A stretch of 64,000 bases of DNA, from the NCBI RefSeq assembly GCF_014384745.1, contig NZ_JACRSO010000005.1:62001-126000 (forward strand), read 5' to 3'. The DNA comes from Luoshenia tenuis. Lineage in GTDB: Bacteria; Bacillota; Clostridia; Christensenellales; GCA-900066905. The notes under the pieces are model-generated. The model made no database searches. It was not told the DNA's origin and saw only the letters and a program-made list of their open reading frames with translations. Position numbers and translations under genes: made by a program. Below, piece after piece: positions 1 to 8,524 of this stretch; the stretch's first letter is position 1; every line of letters begins with the position of its first letter.

Positions 1-1
1 G

Positions 2-1036
2 GCCCGCCTGGTCACCCGCCGCAGCTGGGTGTTCCTCATCGTCTTTGTGGCGCTGCTGGTGCCCGCCTTTTATGGGTACATGAATACCGCCACCTATTAC
101 GACCTGGGCGAGGCCCTGCCCAAGGATATGGCGTACGTCATCGCCAACACCAAGCTACGGGAGGAGTTTGACATGGCCTCCACCCACATGATCCTGGCGG
201 ACGCGGAACTGCCCCCAAAGCAGGCCCGGGAGATGCTAGAGGAGATCGGGCAGGTGGATGGCGTGAAATTCGCCCTGGGCTTTGATTCGGTGCTGGGTTC
301 CACCGTGCCCGAGGAGGTGGTACCCGATACGCTTAAAGCGGTGCTCAAAGGGGACCGCTACCAGCTGATTCTGGTCTCCTCTCAGTACAAGGTGGCCTCG
401 GATGCGGTCAACAGCCAGATCGACCAGATCGGCGCCGTGCTCAAAAAGTACGATCCCAGCGGCATGCTCATCGGCGAGGCGCCCTGCACTAAGGATATGA
501 TCGAGGTGACCGACCACGATTTTCAGGTGGTCAACGCCATCTCCATCATCGCGATCTTCGTGATCATCGCCCTGGTCCTAAAGTCCATCACCCTGCCGGT
601 GATTTTGGTGGCGGTGATCGAGCTGGCCATCTTCATCAACCTGGGGATCCCCTACTATACCGGGGTCTCGCTGCCCTTTGTGGCGCCGATCTGCATCAGC
701 ACCATCCAGCTGGGGGCCACGGTGGATTATGCGATTTTGATGACCACCCGCTATAAGCGCGAGCGTGGGATGGGCAAAACGGGGCGCGAGGCGGTGGATA
801 TCGCCCTGTCGGCTTCCATCCCATCCATCCTGGTCAGCGCGCTGGGCTTTTTTGCCGCAACCTTCGGCGTGGCGCTGTACTCCAATGTGGATATCATCAG
901 CTCCATGTGCAGCCTGATGGCGCGCGGGGCCATCGTTTCCATGCTGTGCGTGCTGTTCATCCTGCCGGCGATGCTGATTTTGTTTGACAAGGTGATCGTG
1001 CGCACCAGCCTGGGCTTCCGAAATAAAAACGCTTGA
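2..1036 (+). CDS. RND/MMPL-family membrane protein, C-terminal part (5' end outside window)
   Basis: This is the last 344 codons of an RND-superfamily (MMPL/SecDF-like) integral membrane protein; the reading frame is already open at base 2. The visible part starts in a transmembrane helix (a short Arg-Arg-Ser-Trp stretch followed by hydrophobic residues). A roughly 140-residue extracytoplasmic loop follows, and then a bundle of about five transmembrane helices. That is the arrangement of the second half of an MMPL protein. A GATVDYAILMTTRYKRER stretch in the last bundle resembles the conserved RND helix 4 motif region. The next gene starts 14 bp downstream and encodes a YhgE/Pip-like protein, a pairing common in Firmicutes. 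Substrate is unknown; lipid or cell-envelope export is a family-based guess. Confidence 0.85.
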   Translation, partial: ARLVTRRSWVFLIVFVALLVPAFYGYMNTATYYDLGEALPKDMAYVIANTKLREEFDMASTHMILADAELPPKQAREMLEEIGQVDGVKFALGFDSVLGSTVPEEVVPDTLKAVLKGDRYQLILVSSQYKVASDAVNSQIDQIGAVLKKYDPSGMLIGEAPCTKDMIEVTDHDFQVVNAISIIAIFVIIALVLKSITLPVILVAVIELAIFINLGIPYYTGVSLPFVAPICISTIQLGATVDYAILMTTRYKRERGMGKTGREAVDIALSASIPSILVSALGFFAATFGVALYSNVDIISSMCSLMARGAIVSMLCVLFILPAMLILFDKVIVRTSLGFRNKNA

Positions 1037-1050
1037 ATGGAGGAGAGACC

Positions 1051-3141
1051 ATGAAAGATCTGAAGAATAAAAACAAATGGGCCGCCGCCGCGCTGGCGGG
1101 CACACTGGCCCTTTGCATGGGGGTATGCGCCGTAAGCTACGGGCCGTTGCAGGCCCGGGCGCAAGGGGAGGCCGCCGCGGCGGCCCCTGCACAGGAAACG
1201 CAGGTGAAGAGCCTGCTCAGCGGCTTTGTTTCCGGCAAGGATGAGACGGTGTACGTGCTCACCGGGGCGGACGGGGAAGTCCATAAGGTGATCGTCAGCG
1301 ACTGGCTGAAAAACCCCGATGGCCTGGATACCTTAAAGGATTATACCGAGCTTGAAGATCCCCAGAACGTCAAGGGCGAGGGCGGCTACCAAAAAGACGG
1401 GGAGGGCATCGCCTGGGAGGCGGCCGGGGAGGATGTGTACTACCAGGGCACCACCGATAAGGCCCCGCCGGTAGAGGTGCGCTTGAGCTATACCCTGGAT
1501 GGGCAGCCCATCGCCCCGGAGGCGCTGGCGGGTAAGAGCGGCCGGGTGACCCTCCATATCGATTACGTCAATCACGAAAAGCGCACCGTGGAGATCGGCG
1601 GGGAGCAGCAGGAAATATACGTTCCCTTCGTGGCGGTGACCGGGGTCATCCTGGATGGCGAGCACTTTAGCAACGTGGCGGTGACGGGCGGCAAGCTGAT
1701 AAACGATGGGGACCGGTCCGTCGTCATGGGCTTTGCCCTGCCGGGGCTCAAGGATAGCCTGGGCCTTTCCGATGAGGATGTGGACCTGGACATCCCCGAG
1801 CGGGTGGAGATTAGCTGCGATGCCGAGGATTTTACGCTGGATACCGTCATGACCCTGGTCACCGGGGAGATGTTTAACGAGCTGGAACTGGGAGATGTGA
1901 CGGACGCCGCGGAGCTGACCGGCGCGCTGCAGGAGCTGCAGGAGGCCTCCGGGCAGCTGGTGGACGGTTCCTCGGCCCTGTACGATGGCTTGGCCACGCT
2001 GATGAGCAAGTCCGGCGCGCTGGTAACGGGTATCGACCAGCTCTCGGCCGGGGCGCTTCAGCTTAGGGGCGGCGCGGGAGATTTAAAACAGGGCGCCGAT
2101 GCCCTGGCTACCGGCGCTGCGGGCTTAAAAGAGGGCCTGGAGACGCTGTGTGCCAATAACGATCAGCTAAACGGCGGCGCGGGAAAGGTGTTTGATTCGC
2201 TGCTGGCCGCCGCGCAAAGCCAGCTCAAAGCCGCGGGCCTCACCGTGCCTGCGATGACGCGGGAAAACTACAGCCAGGTGCTCTCCTCGGTGTTGGACAA
2301 TCTGGACGAGGCCAAGGTGCGCGCCCTGGCCACCCAAAAGGCGCAAGAAGCGGTGACGGCCCAGGTGAAGGAAAATTTGGTGACCATCCGCGCCGGGGTG
2401 GAATCCGCGGCGCGCGAGCAGGTGCTGGCCGCGGTGCTCAAGGGCGCGGGGCTGGACCTGACGCCGGAGCAGTACCGCGCGGCGGTGCAGGCGGGCGGGA
2501 TAGATAGCGCCGTGGTCGCGGCGGTGGAGCAGAATGTCAGCGGCCAGATGGCCTCCTCCGCCGTGCAGGGCAAGATCGAGGCGGCCGTGCAGCAGCAGGT
2601 GGATGCGCTGATCCAGCAGAATATGCAAAGCGATACGGTAAAAGAGCAGATCGCCTCTGCCGTGGCGCAGGCCAAGTCCGGCGCGGGCAGCGTATCGGCC
2701 CTGAAAGCGCAGTTGGACGCCTATAAGGAGTTTTACGACGGGCTGACCGAATACACCGCCGGCGTACAGACAGCCTATGCGGGCAGCGCAGAGCTGGCTA
2801 GCGGCGCGGAAGCCCTGTCCGGCGGCGCGGGCGAGCTGCTTGCGGGCGCTAAAGCGCTGTCCAAGGGCGCAGGCGCGCTCAAGAGCGGCAGCGGGCAGCT
2901 GCTGGGCGGCGTAGACCAGCTGGAAGGGGGCGCCCTTACCCTTAAAGAGGGCATGGCCCAGTTTGACGAGGCGGGCATCCAAAAGCTGGTCGAGGTCTTT
3001 GACGGCGACGTGCAGGGGCTGATCGACCGGTTTACCGCCCTGTCCGACGCGGCCAAGGCCTACCAGAGCTTTGCCGGCCTTGCCGAGGGCATGCAGGGCA
3101 GCGTCAAGTTTATCTATAAGACCGATGCCATCGGCGAATAG
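1051..3141 (+). CDS. YhgE/Pip-like secreted protein with Leu-Gly heptad repeats
   Basis: 696 residues. The start is ATG 1051, preceded by GGAGGAGAG; an in-frame TTG at 1033 overlaps the upstream stop and lacks a spaced ribosome site. The N-terminus is a signal peptide or anchor (KNKNKW, hydrophobic core, ALA-type region). Two blocks, at about residues 284-370 and 574-640, carry the X-X-X-Leu-X-X-Gly heptads (for example LSAGALQLRGGAG) typical of YhgE/Pip-family proteins. An Ala/Gln-rich helical region lies between them. It is probably extracytoplasmic and works with the MMPL protein directly upstream, with which it forms an operon. No C-terminal YhgE membrane domain follows, so the protein is a soluble or anchored variant of that architecture. 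Function beyond envelope association is not established. Confidence 0.75.
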   Translation: MKDLKNKNKWAAAALAGTLALCMGVCAVSYGPLQARAQGEAAAAAPAQETQVKSLLSGFVSGKDETVYVLTGADGEVHKVIVSDWLKNPDGLDTLKDYTELEDPQNVKGEGGYQKDGEGIAWEAAGEDVYYQGTTDKAPPVEVRLSYTLDGQPIAPEALAGKSGRVTLHIDYVNHEKRTVEIGGEQQEIYVPFVAVTGVILDGEHFSNVAVTGGKLINDGDRSVVMGFALPGLKDSLGLSDEDVDLDIPERVEISCDAEDFTLDTVMTLVTGEMFNELELGDVTDAAELTGALQELQEASGQLVDGSSALYDGLATLMSKSGALVTGIDQLSAGALQLRGGAGDLKQGADALATGAAGLKEGLETLCANNDQLNGGAGKVFDSLLAAAQSQLKAAGLTVPAMTRENYSQVLSSVLDNLDEAKVRALATQKAQEAVTAQVKENLVTIRAGVESAAREQVLAAVLKGAGLDLTPEQYRAAVQAGGIDSAVVAAVEQNVSGQMASSAVQGKIEAAVQQQVDALIQQNMQSDTVKEQIASAVAQAKSGAGSVSALKAQLDAYKEFYDGLTEYTAGVQTAYAGSAELASGAEALSGGAGELLAGAKALSKGAGALKSGSGQLLGGVDQLEGGALTLKEGMAQFDEAGIQKLVEVFDGDVQGLIDRFTALSDAAKAYQSFAGLAEGMQGSVKFIYKTDAIGE

Positions 3142-3200
3142 CCCTGTAAGGCGCATGGGCCTTTACCGTGCGGCGTAAAGCCGACAATTCAGGCAGAGTA

Positions 3201-3244
3201 AGCGGGGTTTTGGGAAGAAAAGTACCAAAATCCCGCTTTTTTTG
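3201..3244 (+). terminator. Intrinsic terminator after the YhgE-like gene
   Basis: A 12-bp stem (GCGGGGTTTTGG paired with CCAAAATCCCGC, one G-T pair) is followed by a run of seven T. It ends the MMPL/YhgE-like transcript. Confidence 0.85.
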
Positions 3245-3323
3245 CTACAATAATAAACAAGGGTATGTTTTTTTGTTGAATAATTTTATTCCTGCCATTC
3301 CGGGCAGCCAGGCTCTTCATGCC

Positions 3324-3353
3324 GTCATGCCGAAGTGCAGCGGGGAATCTCAC
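3324..3353 (+). repeat. Partial copy of a dispersed GTCAT-CCGA-AGCG-GGAATCT repeat
   Basis: The sequence from GTCATGCCGA to GGAATCTC matches the core of the repeats at 7675-7701 and 19703-19732 (minus strand). It lies in the 336-bp spacer between the YhgE-like and glycosyltransferase genes, where no convincing gene is seen. The rest of the spacer holds the terminator and a short AGGGG/CCCCT hairpin just before the next gene's ribosome site. Confidence 0.5.
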
Positions 3354-3477
3354 GGCAACCGCATCGGCACAGCCCGGGGGCGGCGCGTATTCAAAACGAC
3401 ATTTCAGCCCGGCTGCTCATAGACGTTGGGGGCGGGCGATGAGGGGTTGATCCCCTTCGAATAGGAGAGAGGGACGA

Positions 3478-4614
3478 ATGAAGATTTTATTGGTCATGGA
3501 CCAATACTACGGCGCCAACAATGGCGCCACCATCTCGGCCCGGCGGTTTGCCGGGGTGCTGATGGCGCATGGGCACGAGGTGCGGGTGGCCTGCACGGCC
3601 ATGGGGGATATGCAAAGCCAGGGCGAGCGGGCGTATCTGATGCGCAAGCAGTACATCCCGATTTTTGATAACCTGGTCACCGCGCAAGGCATGATCTTTT
3701 CAAAGCCGGACGACGCGTTGCTGGAAGAGGCCATTTCCTGGGCGGATGTGACCCACTTTTTGCTGCCCTTTGCCATGGCGCACCATGGCATCCGCATCTG
3801 CAAGCGCCTGGGCAAGCCCTATACCGCGGCCTTTCACGTGCAGCCGGAGAATGTTTCCAGCTCCCTGCACCTGGGCAACGTCAAATTCGTAAACGATGGC
3901 ATCTACGCCTGGTACCGCCACTATATTTATAAGGATTGCGCGCATATCCACTGCCCCAGCCGGTTTATCGCGGGGGAGCTGCAAAAACACGGTTACAAGG
4001 GCAAACTGCACGTGATCTCCAACGGTATCGACCCGGATTTTACCTACCGCAAGCAGGAGAAGCCCGCGGCCTACGCGGATAAGTTCATTATCTTGATGAT
4101 CGGGCGGCTCTCCATCGAAAAGCGGCAGGATGTGCTGATCCGCGCCATCAAGCTATCCCGGCACGCGGACAGGCTGACGCTGGTGCTGGCGGGCAAGGGG
4201 CCGCGCAAAAAGCAGCTGGAAAAGCTGATCCGCAAGCTGGAGGTGCCGGCTGCCATCCGCTTTTTTGATAAGAAGGATCTGCTGGACATGATCGCCGTGA
4301 GCGACCTGTACGTGCATGCGGCGGATATGGAGATCGAGGCCATGAGCTGTATGGAGGCCTTTGCCGGGGGGCTGGTGCCGGTTATCGCCAACAGCCCTAA
4401 AAGCGCCACGCCCCAGTTTGCCCTGGACGAGCGCAGCCTGTTCCGGGCGGGGGACCCGCAGGATCTGGCCCGCAAGATCGATTACTGGATCGAGCACGAG
4501 GACGAGCGCAAAAAGATGGAGCATGCCTATAGCGCGCTGGGCAAAAAGTACGACCTGGATACCTGCGTGCGTCAGGCCGAGGAGATGTTCCGCGAGGCGA
4601 TGCGCGGGGCGTAG
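3478..4614 (+). CDS. GT4-family glycosyltransferase
   Basis: 378 residues, ATG 3478 after an AGGAGAG site. The protein has the GT-B layout. The N-terminal Rossmann domain begins MKILLVMDQYYGANNGAT, the usual glycine-rich acceptor side of lipid glucosyltransferases and group 1 enzymes. The C-terminal nucleotide-sugar domain contains IGRLSIEKRQD, a classic GT4 signature, and the E-x7-E region (MEIEAMSCMEAFAGG, near residue 290). The acyltransferase gene begins 27 bp downstream, so a role in making or modifying a glycolipid at the inner membrane is a reasonable inference. The sequence alone does not give sugar donor or acceptor. It resembles diacylglycerol or phosphatidylinositol glycosyltransferases most. 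Confidence 0.85.
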   Translation: MKILLVMDQYYGANNGATISARRFAGVLMAHGHEVRVACTAMGDMQSQGERAYLMRKQYIPIFDNLVTAQGMIFSKPDDALLEEAISWADVTHFLLPFAMAHHGIRICKRLGKPYTAAFHVQPENVSSSLHLGNVKFVNDGIYAWYRHYIYKDCAHIHCPSRFIAGELQKHGYKGKLHVISNGIDPDFTYRKQEKPAAYADKFIILMIGRLSIEKRQDVLIRAIKLSRHADRLTLVLAGKGPRKKQLEKLIRKLEVPAAIRFFDKKDLLDMIAVSDLYVHAADMEIEAMSCMEAFAGGLVPVIANSPKSATPQFALDERSLFRAGDPQDLARKIDYWIEHEDERKKMEHAYSALGKKYDLDTCVRQAEEMFREAMRGA

Positions 4615-4641
4615 CGATATTGGGGAGAGGAGGGCAGAGGC

Positions 4642-5418
4642 ATGAATGCCGTACAGGATAAGCGGGAGGGCCGCACCGCGGAAGATGAGCACGTGGTGCA
4701 CATGTGGCAGCCGTTTTCCTTTGAAGTCGCGCCGGATTATGACTTCCGGCGGGATGGCTTTTTGCGCCGCACGGTGGGCGTGGCCCTGCGCGGGGCGGCC
4801 ACGGTCATCCTCTCCGTGGTGGACCGGGTGTTTTTGGGGCTGAAGATCGAGGGCTGGGAGAACCTTAAGGGCCTGGGCGCGCGGGGGGCGGTCACCGTAT
4901 CCAACCACGTGCATATGATGGATTGCTCCATGATCGACCAGGCGCTGTGGAACCGGCGGATGTATTACGTCACCCTGGAGAGCAACTTCCGCATCCCGCT
5001 GGTGCGCCACCTGGTGCGGGTGTTCGGCGGGGTGCCGCTGTCCCAAAAGCCCAAGGCCATGGCACGCCTGTTTGAGGAGATGGGCAAGGCCTTAAAGGCG
5101 GGGGCCTTTGTACAGGTCTATCCGGAGGGGGTGCTCTACCCCTATTATCAGGGCCTTAGGCCTTTTAAAAAGGGCGCGTTTTACCTGGCGGTAAAAAATA
5201 AGGTGCCGGTGGTGCCCATGGTGATCGCCGCGCGCAGGCCCCGGGGGCTTTACCGGCTGTATAAGCGCAAGCCCTGCCTGAAGCTGACCATCCTGCCGCC
5301 CATCTATCCCAAGCCGTTTCTGGGGCAAAAGCAGGCCATCGAGACCCTGATGGAGGACTGCCGCGCCGCCATGGACGCCCAGCTGCGCGACCAGGACGTT
5401 AGAGGGCAGGATGAATAA
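4642..5418 (+). CDS. PlsC-like 1-acyl-glycerol-3-phosphate acyltransferase
   Basis: 258 residues, ATG 4642 after GGAGAGGAGG. Acyltransferase block I (H-x4-D, in SNHVHMMD, near residue 90), the FGGVPL block and block III (YPEGVLYP) are all present. The enzyme should transfer an acyl chain to a glycerophosphate or glycolipid acceptor at the cytoplasmic membrane. There is an N-terminal hydrophobic segment around residues 35-60. The gene is co-directional with the preceding glycosyltransferase and shares its transcript, which ends at a terminator just past the stop. It may therefore acylate the product of that glycosyltransferase rather than, or in addition to, acting in core phosphatidate synthesis. 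Confidence 0.85.
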   Translation: MNAVQDKREGRTAEDEHVVHMWQPFSFEVAPDYDFRRDGFLRRTVGVALRGAATVILSVVDRVFLGLKIEGWENLKGLGARGAVTVSNHVHMMDCSMIDQALWNRRMYYVTLESNFRIPLVRHLVRVFGGVPLSQKPKAMARLFEEMGKALKAGAFVQVYPEGVLYPYYQGLRPFKKGAFYLAVKNKVPVVPMVIAARRPRGLYRLYKRKPCLKLTILPPIYPKPFLGQKQAIETLMEDCRAAMDAQLRDQDVRGQDE

Positions 5419-5425
5419 AATTTAC

Positions 5426-5457
5426 GGGCTGCCGTTATTGAACGGCGGCCCTTTTTA
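5426..5457 (+). terminator. Intrinsic terminator of the glycosyltransferase-acyltransferase operon
   Basis: GGGCTGCCGTT pairs with AACGGCGGCCC (one G-T pair) across a four-base loop, followed by TTTTT. It starts 8 bp after the acyltransferase stop. Confidence 0.85.
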
Positions 5458-5482
5458 TAGGCCAAAAGGCATAGCTTTAGGA

Positions 5483-5511
5483 TTGACTGCGTTACCCCAA
5501 AACCATATAAT
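5483..5511 (+). promoter_or_regulatory. Sigma-A promoter for the surface protein gene
   Basis: TTGACT, 17-bp spacer, perfect TATAAT. The start site would be near 5518, giving a leader of about 65 nt before the ATG at 5582. Confidence 0.8.
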
Positions 5512-5581
5512 AAAAAGGAATATATGGTCTTTATTTGATTTTGTAATTCGTCAGAAGGGGTTGGAGGAGCATACAGAAAGG

Positions 5582-7051
5582 ATGTTACAGATGAAAAAGA
5601 GAAGATGGGTGGCCCTGCTGTTGAGCGTGGCCGTGCTGCTGTCGCTCGGCGTGTTGCCGGCCACTGCTTTGGCTGCTGGCGACACCTTTACCGTGACCTA
5701 CATGACCAATGCGGGCGTGGAAATGGGCACGCTGACCTATACGGTGGACGACCCGGCCAATGCCTTCCCCACGAGTGGGTTTGGCTCCCATTTCCCTGAT
5801 TTTATGGCCCGGGCCCAGCAAAAGGGCGGGGTGTACCTCTCCAACGATCTGGCACAAAGGTGGTATGAGGATGCAGCCTTTGCGTCCCCGGCAACCTTCC
5901 CACAAGGGCAAGCGGGGGAGAATTATACCGTCTACTGTAAATTAACGGTGGGCAATATCGGGGCCGGCAGCGTCCAAAACCAGGCGGCAGATGCCTCCTA
6001 TGCGGATACATCCATGGCTATCCTCGCCCTATCAGGGCAGTATGTTTCGGGTAGGAACGATGGCTATGAGGGCGCAAAGGCCGTGTTTGAAAAGAAGGTG
6101 GACGGCCAGTGGGTGGAGGTGCCCGAGCGGTATTATAACGATTCGACGGGGACGCCCTGGCCCAACGTCATTTGGCTGCACGATGTGGCAGACAGCGGAG
6201 TATACCGCCTCAAATACTTCCGCTATACCGCTACGGATAATGCGGGCAACGCGCTTTATTATGTAGATGCGTACGACGCTACCTCGGGCGAGTATACGGT
6301 CAGCATTTCTCCGGTTCAGCTGACCCTGACGGGGGTGACGGCGCAGGATCGTACCTGCGATGGAACCCAGGATGTTGCGCTCGCCGGCGGCACGCTGGAG
6401 GGCGTGCTGTATGGCGATGATGTATCCTTTGCCCTGGGGACCGGCAACATGGCCGATCCCTACGCCGGTAAAGATAAATCGGTCACTACCAATATTCAGC
6501 TTACCGGCGCTAAGGCTGGTAACTATGTGCTGACCCAGCCGGAAGGGCTGACGGTGACGATCACCTGCGCGGCCGAGCGGGTAGAAGAAAAGCCGGCTAC
6601 CTGCACCCAGGCGGGCCACACCGCTTACTGGTACTGTGCGGCGTGCGACCGGTACTATGGCGACGAGGCTTTAACACAGGTTATCTCGCAGGAGCAGACG
6701 GTGTTGGCCGCCCTGGGCCACAGCCCGGAAAAGGTAGAGGCCAAAGCACCTACGGCTACTGAGGCGGGAAACATCGCCTACTGGAAATGTAGGGAATGCG
6801 GCAAGGTATTTAGCGACGAGGCTTGTACGCAAGAGATCGCTCTGGCGCAGACGGTACTGCCTGCGACGGGCGAACCGGCGCCCAGCCCTTCTGCGCAGCC
6901 CAGCGCTCAAGTAGAAATAGCTGCTTCTGCCACACCCCAAACCGGGGATGACCGGGGCGGCATGCTGTGGATCGGCGTGATGCTGCTGGCCGGCGCGGGG
7001 ATTGTGGCTGGAACGCTGCTGCGCGGCAAAGAACGCAAAGTAAATAAATAA
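5582..7051 (+). CDS. Secreted, putatively sortase-anchored surface protein with Cys-pair repeats
   Basis: About 489 residues. Starts at ATG 5582 (GGAGGAG 12 nt upstream) or ATG 5591 are both possible; each gives a typical signal peptide (MKKRRWVALLLSV, Ala-rich cleavage region). The reading frame stays open back to 5411, but that extension crosses a terminator and the promoter. The middle has two beta-rich Ig-like segments. Residues from about 340 to 430 hold two similar modules of the type W-x-C-x2-C-x(4)-F/Y-x-D (YWYCAACDRYYGD and YWKCRECGKVF), seen in many clostridial surface proteins. The C-terminus has PQTGD, a hydrophobic helix and a basic tail (RGKERKVNK), which fits a variant LPXTG sorting signal. 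An LPATG sequence also occurs about 45 residues earlier without a following helix. Likely cell-wall attached; ligand unknown. Confidence 0.75.
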   Translation: MLQMKKRRWVALLLSVAVLLSLGVLPATALAAGDTFTVTYMTNAGVEMGTLTYTVDDPANAFPTSGFGSHFPDFMARAQQKGGVYLSNDLAQRWYEDAAFASPATFPQGQAGENYTVYCKLTVGNIGAGSVQNQAADASYADTSMAILALSGQYVSGRNDGYEGAKAVFEKKVDGQWVEVPERYYNDSTGTPWPNVIWLHDVADSGVYRLKYFRYTATDNAGNALYYVDAYDATSGEYTVSISPVQLTLTGVTAQDRTCDGTQDVALAGGTLEGVLYGDDVSFALGTGNMADPYAGKDKSVTTNIQLTGAKAGNYVLTQPEGLTVTITCAAERVEEKPATCTQAGHTAYWYCAACDRYYGDEALTQVISQEQTVLAALGHSPEKVEAKAPTATEAGNIAYWKCRECGKVFSDEACTQEIALAQTVLPATGEPAPSPSAQPSAQVEIAASATPQTGDDRGGMLWIGVMLLAGAGIVAGTLLRGKERKVNK

Positions 7052-7103
7052 GCAGGCCACTGCCTTTAGGTTACGGCAGTAAAGTTTAGATGCTCAGCGG
7101 CTA

Positions 7104-7138
7104 AGCGCCCACGGATTTTTTCGCGGGCGCTTTTGCTT
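7104..7138 (+). terminator. Intrinsic terminator after the surface protein gene
   Basis: AGCGCCC pairs with GGGCGCT over a 14-base loop that can pair further, followed by TTTTGCTT. Confidence 0.7.
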
Positions 7139-7172
7139 ACCTGCATACCCCCTGCCAACCAGCGGATGGGAT

Positions 7173-7201
7173 TTGGCATTCCGGGGGGAAGATGATATAA
7201 T
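7173..7201 (+). promoter_or_regulatory. Sigma-A promoter for the zinc-ribbon protein gene
   Basis: TTGGCA, 17 bp, TATAAT, 45 bp before the ATG at 7246. Confidence 0.75.
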
Positions 7202-7245
7202 GATTCCTAAATATCCCAAGGTTTTAAGAAGAGGAGAAATTTAAG

Positions 7246-7635
7246 ATGTTTGGCTTTCGCAATTTTATGGCCGGCCGCTATGGCAGCGATGCGCTGACCT
7301 ATGCGCTGGTGATCTTTTCCCTGATATTGGGGCTGCTGATGAACCTGTTTCGCGTCCCGTTTTTACAGCTGATCATGCTATTGCCGCTGGGGTACTGCTT
7401 TTTCCGCATGTTCTCGCGCAATATTGAGCGGCGCGCGGCGGAGAACCGGGCCTTCCTTAAATTCTGGCAGCCCATCGGCAACTGGTTCATGGGCCGGGCC
7501 GCCCGCAGCCAGGATGCGGCGCACCGGTACTTCCGCTGCCCCAAGTGCCGCCAGGAGGTGCGCGTGCCCCGGGGCAAGGGACGCATCAACATCACCTGCC
7601 CCAAGTGCGGCAATAAGTTTATCAAAAAAACCTAG
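7246..7635 (+). CDS. Small membrane protein with C-terminal zinc ribbon
   Basis: 129 residues, ATG 7246 after AGAGGAGA. One or two transmembrane helices lie at about residues 20-50 (LVIFSLILGLLMNLF, FLQLIMLLPLGY). A basic linker follows, then a C-terminal ribbon with two Cys pairs (CPKC and CPKCG about 20 residues apart), which should bind one zinc ion. The ribbon is of the type found in uncharacterised clostridial membrane proteins, and the soluble end would face the cytoplasm. It has its own promoter and no operon partner. I do not recognise a function. Confidence 0.7.
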   Translation: MFGFRNFMAGRYGSDALTYALVIFSLILGLLMNLFRVPFLQLIMLLPLGYCFFRMFSRNIERRAAENRAFLKFWQPIGNWFMGRAARSQDAAHRYFRCPKCRQEVRVPRGKGRINITCPKCGNKFIKKT

Positions 7636-7642
7636 AAGGTAT

Positions 7643-7830
7643 ACTTTCCCACGCAGGTTATCATTTCTCGTTCTGTCATTCCGAGCACAAGCGAGGAATC
7701 TTCTTACGCCCTGTTGGCTGTGCCTGCACCGCGCAGCCGCAGGTCGAGCGGCGCTTTCCGCCCATGCACGAGATTCTTCGCTCGGCCTTACGGCCTCCCT
7801 CTGAACGACAACGGAGCGAGTACTAAAGTA
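7643..7830. repeat. MITE-like repeat element in a 557-bp gene-free region
   Basis: The left part (7643-7701) matches the minus strand of 19703-19760 over nearly 60 bp: ACTTTCCCACGCAGG, a TTATCA segment, then CTGTCAT-CCGA and AGCGAGGA-TCT. The right part (7770-7809) is an inverted relative of the same core (GAGATTCTTCGCTCGG to GAACGAC). The outer 7-mers ATACTTT (7641) and AAAGTAT (7824) are inverted repeats. The region 7636-8193 otherwise holds nothing I recognise; the open frames across it are translations of the repeat. Confidence 0.55.
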
Positions 7831-8193
7831 TGGCTTTTCGCACAAGGGAAAGGTCCCGCTCTGCAATGTAGAACGGAGGGCGCAAGATAGCACAGTTCGG
7901 CAATTGGAACTGCAGGCGGCGGGCGGTAAGCGAAGGCCAACGAAAAGGGCGGATGCGGTTAACGGGCGCAAGCACCGAAGGGAAGAAGCGGTTTGCTGCC
8001 TGCTAAAGCCGTACATGCGCTAAAGGGATTTGCCTGCGCGCAAAGACAAGCGGTTGCCGAAAGCTCCCCCGCCTCAGGCTGGGAATGCCGGTTTGCAGTA
8101 CGCTGGGCGCCATAATGCGGTATCATTTTCCGCCGCGGGGCATAGAATGCTTAAGGCCGGATTGCGGCCAAAAAGCGTCTATGGAGGGGTGGT

Positions 8194-8466
8194 ATGATGG
8201 CACAGCTGTCCACCTATAACGAACTGCGGCAAAAAGAGGTCATCAACGTGATCGATGGCCGACGCATGGGCAACATCGTGGATCTGGAGCTGGACGTGGG
8301 AGACGGCACCGTTTTGAGCCTGATCGTGCCGGGTTCCACCAAGATGCTGCAGTTTCTGCGGCCGGAAAAGGATATCATCATCCCCTGGGGCAATATCGTC
8401 AAGATCGGGGACGATGTGATCCTGGTCAAGTTTGACGCGTTTTGCGTGCCCCGCGGGCGGGACTAG
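8194..8466 (+). CDS. YlmC/YmxH-family PRC-barrel sporulation protein
   Basis: 90 residues; ATG 8194 (or 8197) follows GGAGGGG. The protein is a single PRC-barrel-like domain with the family pattern EVINVIDGRRMGNIVDLEL near the N-terminus and IIIPWGNIVKIGDDVILV near the C-terminus. In spore-forming Firmicutes this family (YlmC/YmxH) is a small conserved protein, and ymxH is linked to sporulation; no enzymatic activity is known. It sits just upstream of nrdR, a neighbourhood also seen in other clostridia. The gene supports, but does not prove, that the organism forms spores. Confidence 0.85.
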   Translation: MMAQLSTYNELRQKEVINVIDGRRMGNIVDLELDVGDGTVLSLIVPGSTKMLQFLRPEKDIIIPWGNIVKIGDDVILVKFDAFCVPRGRD

Positions 8467-8493
8467 ACGAAAGCGGGCAATATTTTGTATAAT
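8464..8493 (+). promoter_or_regulatory. Probable nrdR promoter
   Basis: A perfect TATAAT at 8488 has a weak TAGACG 18 bp upstream that overlaps the stop codon of the preceding gene. Confidence 0.5.
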
Positions 8494-8524
8494 AGGCAAA
8501 AGAAGCAGCATAAGGAGTACACGT

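Noticed and set aside
3168..3422. 84-codon plus-strand open frame in the spacer before the glycosyltransferase
   Set aside because: It runs through an intrinsic terminator and a dispersed repeat, has no ribosome site, and its translation is low-complexity and basic.
7378..8016. Long minus-strand open frame (212 codons) over the zinc-ribbon gene and repeat element
   Set aside because: It is the antisense of the zinc-ribbon gene plus translation of the repeat; no start signal and no protein-like composition.
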